Shown here: piece by piece, positions 6,673 through 11,979 of the stretch
Numbering within the stretch: the first letter of the stretch is position 1
Layout: the number at the start of each line of letters is the position of its first letter
Source: Betaproteobacteria bacterium
GTDB taxonomy: Bacteria > Pseudomonadota > Gammaproteobacteria > Burkholderiales > Burkholderiaceae_C
Assembly: GCA_025354965.1 (NCBI GenBank)
Contig: JANXLW010000317.1
Coordinates: forward strand, 1 to 11,979
Direction: 5' to 3'
Length of the DNA stretch: 11,979 nucleotides
Position numbers and translations under genes: made by a program
The notes under the pieces: generated by a model
Told to the model about the DNA's origin: nothing
What the model saw: only the letters and a program-made list of their open reading frames with translations
The model's database searches: none

Positions 6673-7110
6673 AGGCTGTTCCTCAAAGTGAAATTTCAAC
6701 AGACCTTTAGCTGGGCATGAAGCGGGCGTTTTCAATGGGCCAAAATAGTGGCAGGTTCACCATCCGGCGCGACCCCATACCCCAACCTCTGCGGGTGGCA
6801 TCCTTGGTTCACATTGCCAGTTTGATTCGCGCGAAGGACAAGTCAGCCCATTCTTGACGGTGGCGGCTGCGTCGATCAGTTTTCAAGGGCTGCACCCGCC
6901 TTGGGCACACAGTTGTCCGCGGGCGGTCTTTGGCGAGTGGCTGCTGTCTTTGTTTGTCTGGTTAGACGATGGATTTGTCCAGATTTAATGCCACTGGCTC
7001 CAGAAGACTTTTCCCTGGTAGCGACCAGTTTTCAACCAACTGACAAGGCGAAGGAGATGGTCAATCAGGCGTAGATGCGTCGCACATTACTGAATTCTTG
7101 AACCAAGGGC
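6673..7110. other. Non-coding gap with no supported gene
   Basis: This gap lies between the divergent MtfA-like gene and the toxin-antitoxin promoter. It holds only short open frames, such as a 40-codon one at 6735-6857 without a ribosome binding site or recognisable similarity. A 10-mer, CAGTTTTCAA, occurs twice (6877-6886 and 7026-7035). I see no tRNA, IS end, CRISPR or strong hairpin. It may be a leader region or the remnant of a lost gene beside the toxin-antitoxin module. Confidence 0.5.
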
Positions 7111-7139
7111 TTGTCAGTACAACGTCCGGACGCTATGAT
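7111..7139 (+). promoter_or_regulatory. Sigma70-type promoter of the toxin-antitoxin operon
   Basis: TTGTCA (7111-7116, five of six to TTGACA) and TATGAT (7134-7139, five of six to TATAAT) are separated by exactly 17 bp. Transcription would start near 7146, about 24 nt before the antitoxin ATG at 7170. This is the clearest promoter in the window. A palindrome lies within its spacer. Confidence 0.7.
7123..7132. promoter_or_regulatory. 10-bp palindrome in the promoter spacer, probable antitoxin operator
   Basis: CGTCCGGACG is a perfect palindrome lying wholly between the -35 and -10 boxes. A looser dyad TTGT-N4-ACAA (7111-7122) overlaps the -35. DUF1778 antitoxins are ribbon-helix-helix DNA-binding proteins that repress their own operons, so this is the natural operator. 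The binding itself is inferred. Confidence 0.55.
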
Positions 7140-7155
7140 TGAGCCATTGAACAAG

Positions 7156-7161
7156 AAAGGA
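7156..7161 (+). promoter_or_regulatory. Ribosome binding site of the antitoxin gene
   Basis: AAAGGA sits 8 nt before the ATG at 7170 and only 2 nt before an in-frame TTG at 7164. The spacing selects the ATG as the start. Confidence 0.65.
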
Positions 7162-7169
7162 ACTTGAAA

Positions 7170-7448
7170 ATGACCGCTGCCATCCAAGCCAAATCCGAGC
7201 GAATCGACGTGCGCGCCAGTTACCCTGTCAAACAATTGCTGCAGGAAGCGGCTCATGCTGCTCACAAAAATGTGAGCGAGTTTTTGTTGGACGCAGGTAT
7301 TGTTGCTGCCAACCAGACCCTTGCTGATCGCTTGAGGTTTGAATTGACGCCTAAGAAATGGAATGAATTCCAAGCCGCCTTGGACCGGCCCGTTGCTGTC
7401 AAACCCAAGCTGAGGAGGTTGCTCAGCGAGCAGGGCTTGCTCGGGTGA
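7170..7448 (+). CDS. DUF1778 (TacA-like) antitoxin
   Basis: The 92-residue protein begins MTAAIQAKSERIDVRAS and continues with 'VKQLLQEAAHAAHKNVSEFLLDAG'. This is the ribbon-helix-helix DNA-binding and dimerisation region of DUF1778 antitoxins, in which 'ER(I/L)xxRx...' leads into 'xSxSEFLLxAA'. The C-terminal part ('FELTPKKWNEFQAALDRP' and the following tail) is the segment that in this family wraps and neutralises the GNAT toxin. The paired toxin gene overlaps it by 4 bp (GTGA, 7445-7448), so the two are translationally coupled. The promoter upstream carries a palindrome consistent with self-repression, probably strengthened by the toxin as a co-repressor, as known for TacAT and KacAT. Confidence 0.88.
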   Translation: MTAAIQAKSERIDVRASYPVKQLLQEAAHAAHKNVSEFLLDAGIVAANQTLADRLRFELTPKKWNEFQAALDRPVAVKPKLRRLLSEQGLLG

Positions 7449-7963
7449 CCTTCATGAAGTACGAGCCAGTTCGCAAACTGGCAGCGTCGGATGCTGTCGA
7501 GCTTTTCGACTGTGGGCAAGTGGCGCTCAACCAGTTCTTGCAGCGATTTGCTTTGACGAGTCAGAGAGCCAATAGCGCACAAACCTATGTTTGTTGCCAT
7601 GCCGACGCGGTAGCGGGGTTTTACTCACTGGCGGTTGGAAGTGTCGAGTCGGGTGCTGCCTCGGCTCGCGTTGTCAAAGGCATGGCGCAGCACCCTGTGC
7701 CAGTCATGATTCTGGCAAGGCTGGCCGTTGATTCCAAACATCAACGCGTTGGAATTGGAAAGGCTTTGCTAAAGGATGCCTTGAAGCGCACGGCCCAGGC
7801 AGCCGACATTGCCGGAATTCGTGCACTGCTGGTTCATGCCAAGAATGCGTTGGCCAGGGACTGGTATCTCCAATGGGAATTCGAGCCCAGTGCGACCGAC
7901 CCGATGCATCTCTTTCTTCTTCTTAAGGACTTGAAGGCCATGACTGATGGTGGTTCTGCTTAA
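7445..7963 (+). CDS. GNAT acetyltransferase toxin (TacT-like)
   Basis: The 172-residue protein of the GNAT fold is paired with a DUF1778 antitoxin. Toxins of this class acetylate the amino group of aminoacyl-tRNAs using acetyl-CoA and so stop translation. The acetyl-CoA loop is QRVGIGKALL (100-109) inside motif A, 'LARLAVDSKHQRVGIG'. The C-terminal 'ARDWYLQWEFEPS' carries Tyr141 at the place of the catalytic tyrosine of TacT. The N-terminal 'FDCGQVALNQFLQRFA' matches the 'F-x-C-G-x-x-x-L-N-x-x-L' pattern of these toxins. The GTG start at 7445 overlaps the antitoxin stop; an ATG at 7454 is an alternative that would remove three residues. No frameshift or loss is visible, so the toxin looks intact. 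The tRNA target cannot be read from the sequence. Confidence 0.88.
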   Translation: MTFMKYEPVRKLAASDAVELFDCGQVALNQFLQRFALTSQRANSAQTYVCCHADAVAGFYSLAVGSVESGAASARVVKGMAQHPVPVMILARLAVDSKHQRVGIGKALLKDALKRTAQAADIAGIRALLVHAKNALARDWYLQWEFEPSATDPMHLFLLLKDLKAMTDGGSA

Positions 7964-8015
7964 TCTCTAGTTCAACGCTGCCCAGAAACCAAAGTCAGCA
8001 GATGTACATGGTTTT

Positions 8016-8062
8016 CCTGAATGACCGCTCCCCTCAACCCCAACCCGGATCAGTCATTCAGG
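8016..8062. repeat. 10-bp inverted repeat between convergent toxin and NUDIX-MBL genes
   Basis: CCTGAATGAC (8016-8025) and GTCATTCAGG (8053-8062) are perfect inverted copies separated by 27 bp. The right arm is the last coding segment (SLND) of the minus-strand gene, just before its stop. The transcript from either side could fold it, but no T-run follows on either strand. It could be a bidirectional terminator or a 3'-end stabiliser. Confidence 0.45.
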
Positions 8063-9714
8063 GACAAATCGGCTTCAATCCGCGCTATATGCGCCAGCAA
8101 AGAACGTTTGGCCACAGGCCACATGCGCTGCGGTACGTCGTCGTAAACTTGTGCCAGCCAGTCATCCAGCGTTCCTTGCGGCCGGGTTTGCATCACCTTG
8201 ACAATTTTCGCTTCTCGTTTCAGGCGATGCGCCTTGAGGTGGGCGATGGCATCGGCCGCCTCACCGGCATAGCCGCCAATGACGTAGCCATGGGCCGGCA
8301 GGATGAATTCAATTTTGTGTTCCGTGCACGCAGCGCTCAGGATATCGAGCGAATCCAGGTAAGCCGTCATGTCGCCGTCGGGTGGGTCGATCACGGTGGT
8401 GCTGCCATTCAGAATGTGGTCGCCACTGAACAGCAAGCCGTCTTCCAGCAACACCAGGCACAGGTGGTTGGCGGCGTGGCCGGGCGTGTGAATCACTTCC
8501 AGGGTATGGCTTAGGTCGCCATCGGGCCCACGCCCGGTCAGCGTCAACCGCTGATGATTTTCCAGCGACCGGTCCGGCATGAATTCACTGGCAGCGCGGG
8601 CGCTGGGTGCTGACGGCAGACCCAGGATCGGCGGCTTGGGCGTGCACATCGCCTGCAAGGGCAGTGCACCGGGGGAATGGTCCGGGTGCGAGTGGGTACA
8701 CACAATCATCCGGATGTCGCCAGCGGCGGCGCGCCACAACTTTTCAATATGTTGGGGGTCGGCCGGGCCTGGGTCGATGGCGATAAAACCGGTAGCCGGG
8801 TCGCCCACCAGATAGCTGTTGGTGCCGGGGCCGGTCATGGCGCCAGGGTTGGGGGCGGTCAGTCGCAGCACATTTTTCAAGAGCGCCACCGCGGTTTCGG
8901 ACTGCCAGTCCAGCGGATGCACGATTTGCCCGTCGGGGCAGACCAGTGCCAACTCACCATACGGGTGCTCGTGCTCCATGTAGCGCACCTCACGGCCGCC
9001 CAGCAGGCCCGCGCGCGGGCAGCTGGTCCACAGCGGTTGCTCAGTGGCGGCACAGGCCTGCAGCACGGCGTTGACGTCCGGGTAGTCCAGCAGCCGCTCC
9101 AGCGTGCGGATGGTGGGGAAAATGATGAAGAACTGCCCTGCCTTGTGGCGTGCCAGCGCATCGGCCGGGCGCACCCAGATGGGTTCGAACTGCTCCGATT
9201 CGTCGGCCACCGGGGTTTGTCCCTCGGGCATGCGCGCCACCAGAAAAGGCACGTCAAAGCGCCGGGCCAAGTCACGGTCGGTGATCCAGTGCGCCAGTAC
9301 AAACACCTCATCGGCCGCCAGGGTCAGGCCACGGGTCTGGCATTGGGCCGTGAAGGGCAGGTTGCGGTCCAGTGCCGCGATATCGACGGTGTCGGCGTGG
9401 GAGCCGTCGGCTCGTCGTGCCAGCAGCACACCCAGCTCTTCAAAACTCTCGCGGATGGCGGCAATGGCCTGCGTCAAATGCAAATCGCTTTGCGCGTCGC
9501 GGCGCTTGGCTTGACCATGACTGGTGGCATCCTGGGCATCCACGCCGCCGCCGGGGAATACATAGGCGCCGGGCACAAAACTGGCCGTCATGGAGCGGCG
9601 CGTCATCAGTACTTCAATACCGTCAGCGGTGTCGCGCAACAGCAGCACGGTGGCGGCGGGGCGGGTGGGCACGGGTTCGCGCTTGGGGTGCAGGTGTTGC
9701 TTGGAGCGTGGCAT
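8050..9714 (-). CDS. NUDIX / metallo-beta-lactamase / winged-helix fusion protein
   Basis: The 554-residue protein (from the ATG at 9714) has three parts. Residues about 15-210 form a NUDIX domain with PGGGV (about 54-58) and the box core RESFEELGV (88-96). About 30 residues separate them, more than in a standard NUDIX box, and the canonical upstream Glu is not at its usual spacing, resembling NUDT19/RP2p-type members. Residues about 280-480 are a metallo-beta-lactamase fold: 'NPGAMTGPGTNSYLVG', HSHPDH (341-346), HTPGH (409-413), SGDH (430-433) and PAHG (473-476). All of the usual metal ligands are present. The last about 70 residues resemble the BLACT winged helix of LACTB2-like hydrolases. 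A nucleotide-diphosphate or CoA hydrolase joined to a thioester or RNA hydrolase is possible; the substrates are unknown. The GTG at 9753 would add 13 residues. It is divergent from the solute-binding protein gene. Confidence 0.87.
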   Translation of the reverse strand: MPRSKQHLHPKREPVPTRPAATVLLLRDTADGIEVLMTRRSMTASFVPGAYVFPGGGVDAQDATSHGQAKRRDAQSDLHLTQAIAAIRESFEELGVLLARRADGSHADTVDIAALDRNLPFTAQCQTRGLTLAADEVFVLAHWITDRDLARRFDVPFLVARMPEGQTPVADESEQFEPIWVRPADALARHKAGQFFIIFPTIRTLERLLDYPDVNAVLQACAATEQPLWTSCPRAGLLGGREVRYMEHEHPYGELALVCPDGQIVHPLDWQSETAVALLKNVLRLTAPNPGAMTGPGTNSYLVGDPATGFIAIDPGPADPQHIEKLWRAAAGDIRMIVCTHSHPDHSPGALPLQAMCTPKPPILGLPSAPSARAASEFMPDRSLENHQRLTLTGRGPDGDLSHTLEVIHTPGHAANHLCLVLLEDGLLFSGDHILNGSTTVIDPPDGDMTAYLDSLDILSAACTEHKIEFILPAHGYVIGGYAGEAADAIAHLKAHRLKREAKIVKVMQTRPQGTLDDWLAQVYDDVPQRMWPVAKRSLLAHIARIEADLSLND

Positions 9715-9765
9715 AACTTGAATTTTGCAACCAAAATCAGCCGGCGCTGTCACGCAGGTGATGTT

Positions 9766-9793
9766 TGCGTAAACCCCAAGGGCAATTTACGCA
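9766..9793. promoter_or_regulatory. 8-bp inverted repeat in divergent intergenic region, candidate operator
   Basis: TGCGTAAA (9766-9773) and TTTACGCA (9786-9793) are perfect inverted copies with a 12-bp spacer, so arm centres are 20 bp apart, about two helical turns. They lie between the divergent NUDIX-MBL and solute-binding protein genes. A TATGAT (9803-9808) just downstream could be the -10 of the solute-binding protein gene, though no good -35 is visible. No regulator gene is adjacent. Confidence 0.4.
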
Positions 9794-9848
9794 TTGCCAG
9801 CCTATGATCCAGAGCAACGCAGTGGTTGCACAGCGTTGGAACCAAAAA

Positions 9849-10826
9849 ATGAAACGTCAAACAAAACATAAGTTTTTTTTGCTGGTAGCGGCGGTCTGCC
9901 TGGCGTTGCCGCTGGGCGCGATGGCCCAGGCCTGGCCGACCAAACAGCCGATCAAACTGGTCGCGGTTTTTCCTCCGGGGGGCTCGGTCGATCAAGTGGC
10001 ACGCCTGTTGGCGCAACCTTTGTCGGTGCAACTGGGGCAAAGCATCATCGTGGAAAACAAGGGTGGTGCGTCCGGTTCCATCGGGGCCGCTGCGGTGGCC
10101 GCGGCACCGGCCGATGGCTACACCTTTGCGGTGGTTTTCGACACCCACGGCGTCAACCCGAGCCTGATTCCCGGGCTGCCGTTCGACTCAAAAAAGGACT
10201 TGGCGCCGATCGTGCTCATAGGCACCGGCTCCATGGTGCTGGCGACCCAGGCCAACTCGGATTTCAAGACCTTTGCCGATGTGGTGGCGGCTGCCAAGTC
10301 TAAAAGCGGCGTCAACTACGGCTCCATCGGTTCCGGCAGCCTGGGTCATCTCGCCATGGCCTTGCTTGGCAAGAACGGTGGCATGGACTTTCAGCACATT
10401 CCCTACAAGGGCGGTGGCCTTTTGATGAACGATGCCTTGGCCGGGCACGTGCCGTTGGCCATTGGCTCGATGTTTCTGGTCAAGCCTCATATCGATAGCA
10501 AGCGGCTGCGCCCATTGGTCGTGACGACCAGCAAACGCTCACCGGATCTGCCGGGCGTTCCAACCTTGGCGGAGAGCGGCTATGCCGGCTTTGACGCACC
10601 GGCCTGGTGGGCTGTGCTGGCCCCAGCCAAAACACCACCCGAGATCGTCAAACGCATGAACGAGGAACTCAACAAGGTGTTGCGGCTGCCAGAAGTCACC
10701 AAGCGATTCGATGCTCAGGGTATTGCTGTGGTCGGTGGCACTGCGGAGTCGGCCCGTGTCTTCATCGAGAACCAGATGGACATTTGGGGCAAGGTCGTCA
10801 AGGACAACAACATCAAGGCCGATTGA
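9849..10826 (+). CDS. Bug/TctC-type tripartite tricarboxylate transporter substrate-binding protein
   Basis: The 325-residue periplasmic binding protein has a clear signal peptide, MKRQTKHK, then a hydrophobic core, then AMA-QAWP, with probable cleavage after AMA. Family motifs are 'WPTKQPIKLVAVFPPGGSVD' at the mature N-terminus, 'IIVENKGGASGSIGAAAVA', 'ADGYTF', 'NYGSIGSGSLGHLA', 'HIPYKGGG' and 'PGVPTLAESGYAGFD'. These mark the Bug family, which is greatly expanded in Burkholderiales and binds organic acids or related small molecules. No TctA or TctB membrane genes are in the window, so it is an orphan, as is common. The ATG at 9849 is preceded by TTGGAA and directly gives the signal peptide; upstream in-frame starts do not. 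It ends 7 bp before the stop of the convergent gene. A weak TGGCGT/ACGCCA hairpin (10843-10862) inside that gene's end is the only terminator candidate. Confidence 0.92.
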   Translation: MKRQTKHKFFLLVAAVCLALPLGAMAQAWPTKQPIKLVAVFPPGGSVDQVARLLAQPLSVQLGQSIIVENKGGASGSIGAAAVAAAPADGYTFAVVFDTHGVNPSLIPGLPFDSKKDLAPIVLIGTGSMVLATQANSDFKTFADVVAAAKSKSGVNYGSIGSGSLGHLAMALLGKNGGMDFQHIPYKGGGLLMNDALAGHVPLAIGSMFLVKPHIDSKRLRPLVVTTSKRSPDLPGVPTLAESGYAGFDAPAWWAVLAPAKTPPEIVKRMNEELNKVLRLPEVTKRFDAQGIAVVGGTAESARVFIENQMDIWGKVVKDNNIKAD

Positions 10827-10833
10827 CGATAAA

Positions 10834-11379
10834 TCACTCTTCTGGCGTCACCTCCAACGCCACCAGAAATCGCGCCACCATGTTGTAGGTGGCTATCGCG
10901 CCAGTCAGTTCCACAATCTGCGTCGCATCAAAGTGCTGGCGTAACGCGGTGAACAATGTGTCGCTGACTTTCACGTCCAGCGTCATCTGCGCTGCATACC
11001 GAATTACCAGACGCTCAATTTCCCCCAGTGCAGAGTCAGTTGGAATGGCACGCGGGTCGGCTTTGACGAAGGCGTTCAGAGCGTCAAGCTGGACTTGGGT
11101 GCCGCCAGCCGCCAGAAAGTCGGGCGCGTGGTGCTGGTATTCGTAATGCGCGCCGGTCAGCAGGGCGACAGTACAGATGCCAAGTTCACGCAACTTGCGA
11201 CTGGTCGGCAGCTCGGTGCGTACCGCCTTGAGGTAGATGTTCCAGCCGCGCGCCAGCGGTTCGCTCCACAACAAGGCTTTGTCCAGATTCAGCAGGGCAC
11301 CACCGCGGCGGGTCAGGATGGCATCAACCAGCTCCTGGGGCTGGGGTTTGAGGGCAGGGCTCCAGTCCGGGATTCGCAT
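10834..11379 (-). CDS. Carboxymuconolactone decarboxylase-like (AhpD-like) protein
   Basis: The 181-residue helical protein is of the CMD family. The signature is RKLRELGICTVALLTGAHYE (61-80) followed by YQHHAPDF. It corresponds to 'R-E-L-x-I-L-x-V-A-x-L-T-x-A-x-Y-E-W-x-x-H' in the family. AhpD-type peroxidase partners have a C-x-x-C redox pair at this region; here only Cys69 is present, so thiol peroxidase activity is not expected. A decarboxylase/hydrolase-like or unknown role is more likely. Length and C-terminal helix 'VELTGAIATYNMVARFLVAL' are normal for the group. The ATG at 11379 has no clear Shine-Dalgarno sequence. It converges on the solute-binding protein gene and is divergent from dapF with a 53-bp gap. 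Its first 12 coding bases are identical to those of dapF. Confidence 0.85.
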   Translation of the reverse strand: MRIPDWSPALKPQPQELVDAILTRRGGALLNLDKALLWSEPLARGWNIYLKAVRTELPTSRKLRELGICTVALLTGAHYEYQHHAPDFLAAGGTQVQLDALNAFVKADPRAIPTDSALGEIERLVIRYAAQMTLDVKVSDTLFTALRQHFDATQIVELTGAIATYNMVARFLVALEVTPEE

Positions 11380-11444
11380 AAGAGGCCAGTTTGTGAGTGA
11401 GAAATAGCGAAGGATAAGCGGATAATTCCGGCATGCGAATCCCG
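11368..11444. repeat. 12-bp inverted repeat spanning two divergent start codons
   Basis: CGGGATTCGCAT (11368-11379) and ATGCGAATCCCG (11433-11444) are perfect inverted copies separated by 53 bp. Each arm is the first four codons (Met-Arg-Ile-Pro) of a divergent gene: the CMD-like protein to the left and DapF to the right. Confidence 0.6.
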
Positions 11445-11979
11445 TTTACAAAAATGCAGGGCGCAGGCAACGACTTTGTGGTGCTCGATGAGACCGGCGG
11501 ACGTTTAGGCCTGACCACGGCGCACTACCGCTTTCTGGCTGATCGCCATTTCGGCGTCGGTGCAGATCAGATCCTGACGGTACGCCCATCACCCGCGCCG
11601 GGCATTGATTTGGAGTACGTAATCCATAACGCCGATGGTGGTGAGGTCGAACAGTGCGGCAATGGGGCGCGTTGCTTTGCACGTTTTGTGCGCGATCAGG
11701 GCTTGAGCAGCAAGGATGTCATCCGGGTGCAAACGCTGGGCGGTGTGATTGAGCCCCATCTGATGCTTGACGGTCGGGTCACGGTCGATATGGGCCGCCC
11801 GATATTCGAGCTGGCCGACATTGCGTTTGATGCCGGCAACCTGCAAGCACAAAGTAGCGGACCATGGCAAAAATGGCCACTAACGTTGGTCGAGAATTCA
11901 CAGACAAAGACTGCATTTGTGGCGCTGGTGTCGATGGGCAATCCGCATGCGGTGCAACTGGTGGACGATGTCGACAGCG
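11433..11979 (+). CDS. dapF: Diaminopimelate epimerase, N-terminal part (cut by window end)
   Basis: This PLP-independent epimerase converts LL- to meso-diaminopimelate for lysine and peptidoglycan synthesis in the cytoplasm. About 182 residues are present of a normal 275-290, and the frame is open at the window edge. Motifs are 'FTKMQGAGNDFVVLDE' at the N-terminus with Asn13, 'RHFGVGADQ' (38-46), and the first catalytic cysteine, Cys75, in EQCGNGARCFARF (73-85). GNPHAVQLVDD is near the end of the visible part. The second catalytic cysteine lies beyond the window. The ATG at 11433 fits the family's N-terminus. AAGGA at 11410-11414 is too far away to be an ideal ribosome binding site, so the initiation signal is weak. 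The gene is divergent from the CMD-like gene, with 53 bp between starts. Confidence 0.95.
   Translation, partial: MRIPFTKMQGAGNDFVVLDETGGRLGLTTAHYRFLADRHFGVGADQILTVRPSPAPGIDLEYVIHNADGGEVEQCGNGARCFARFVRDQGLSSKDVIRVQTLGGVIEPHLMLDGRVTVDMGRPIFELADIAFDAGNLQAQSSGPWQKWPLTLVENSQTKTAFVALVSMGNPHAVQLVDDVDS

Noticed and set aside
6735..6857. Short plus-strand frame starting ATG (40 residues, MGQNSGRF...)
   Set aside because: It has no ribosome binding site and no similarity that I recognise, and it is too short to support without conservation data.
6877..7035. Two copies of CAGTTTTCAA in the gap before the toxin-antitoxin operon
   Set aside because: Ten-base direct repeats about 149 bp apart without further similarity are weak; I see no IS ends or duplicated target site.
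8677..9807. Long open frame (376 codons) on the plus strand
   Set aside because: It is antisense to the NUDIX-MBL gene and gives a low-complexity Gly/His/Gln/Arg-rich product without family features.

Overview
This GC-rich window looks like chromosome from a betaproteobacterium of the order Burkholderiales, most likely family Comamonadaceae (Rhodoferax/Polaromonas-like). That placement is inference. It rests on a Bug-type periplasmic binding protein with no transporter beside it, a NUDIX/metallo-beta-lactamase fusion protein, the N-terminus of DapF, and the overall codon style. No 16S rRNA gene is present. Most genes are ordinary housekeeping or metabolic genes packed with little space between them. 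The accessory elements are a toxin-antitoxin pair and a secreted lipoprotein.

Layout, left to right. Positions 2-532 (+) hold the C-terminal half of an EamA/DMT-family membrane transporter. It converges on a minus-strand pair: cysteine synthase (cysK, 3205-2288), followed by a COG2509-type FAD-dependent dehydrogenase (2234-537). Next comes rnpB, the RNA of RNase P (about 3312-3656, +). It runs tail to tail into a minus-strand gene for a lipoprotein with an FN3-like domain and a seven-repeat beta-propeller (4959-3661). Upstream of that, on the same strand, are a degenerate RsuA/RluF-type pseudouridine synthase homologue (5853-5038) and an MtfA-like zinc peptidase (6672-5854). These two are adjacent, with the stop codon of one touching the GTG start of the next.

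A stretch of nearly 500 bp with no supported gene (6673-7169) ends in a well-formed sigma70-type promoter with a perfect 10-bp palindrome in its spacer. This promoter drives a DUF1778 antitoxin and an overlapping GNAT acetyltransferase toxin (7170-7963), a TacAT-type pair. A minus-strand NUDIX-MBL-winged-helix protein follows (9714-8050). It is divergent from a Bug/TctC-type solute-binding protein (9849-10826), and an 8-bp inverted repeat lies between the two genes. A carboxymuconolactone decarboxylase-like protein (11379-10834, minus) is divergent from the start of dapF, diaminopimelate epimerase (11433 to the window edge, truncated).

The functional links that can be seen are local: the antitoxin/toxin operon with a probable self-regulated promoter, the coupled peptidase and pseudouridine-synthase-like genes, and the cysK-dehydrogenase pair. 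I do not see a clearly new multi-gene system. The most unusual items are the pseudouridine synthase homologue, which has lost its catalytic Asp and its C-terminal conserved motif, the propeller lipoprotein joined tail to tail with rnpB, and several perfect inverted repeats between genes.
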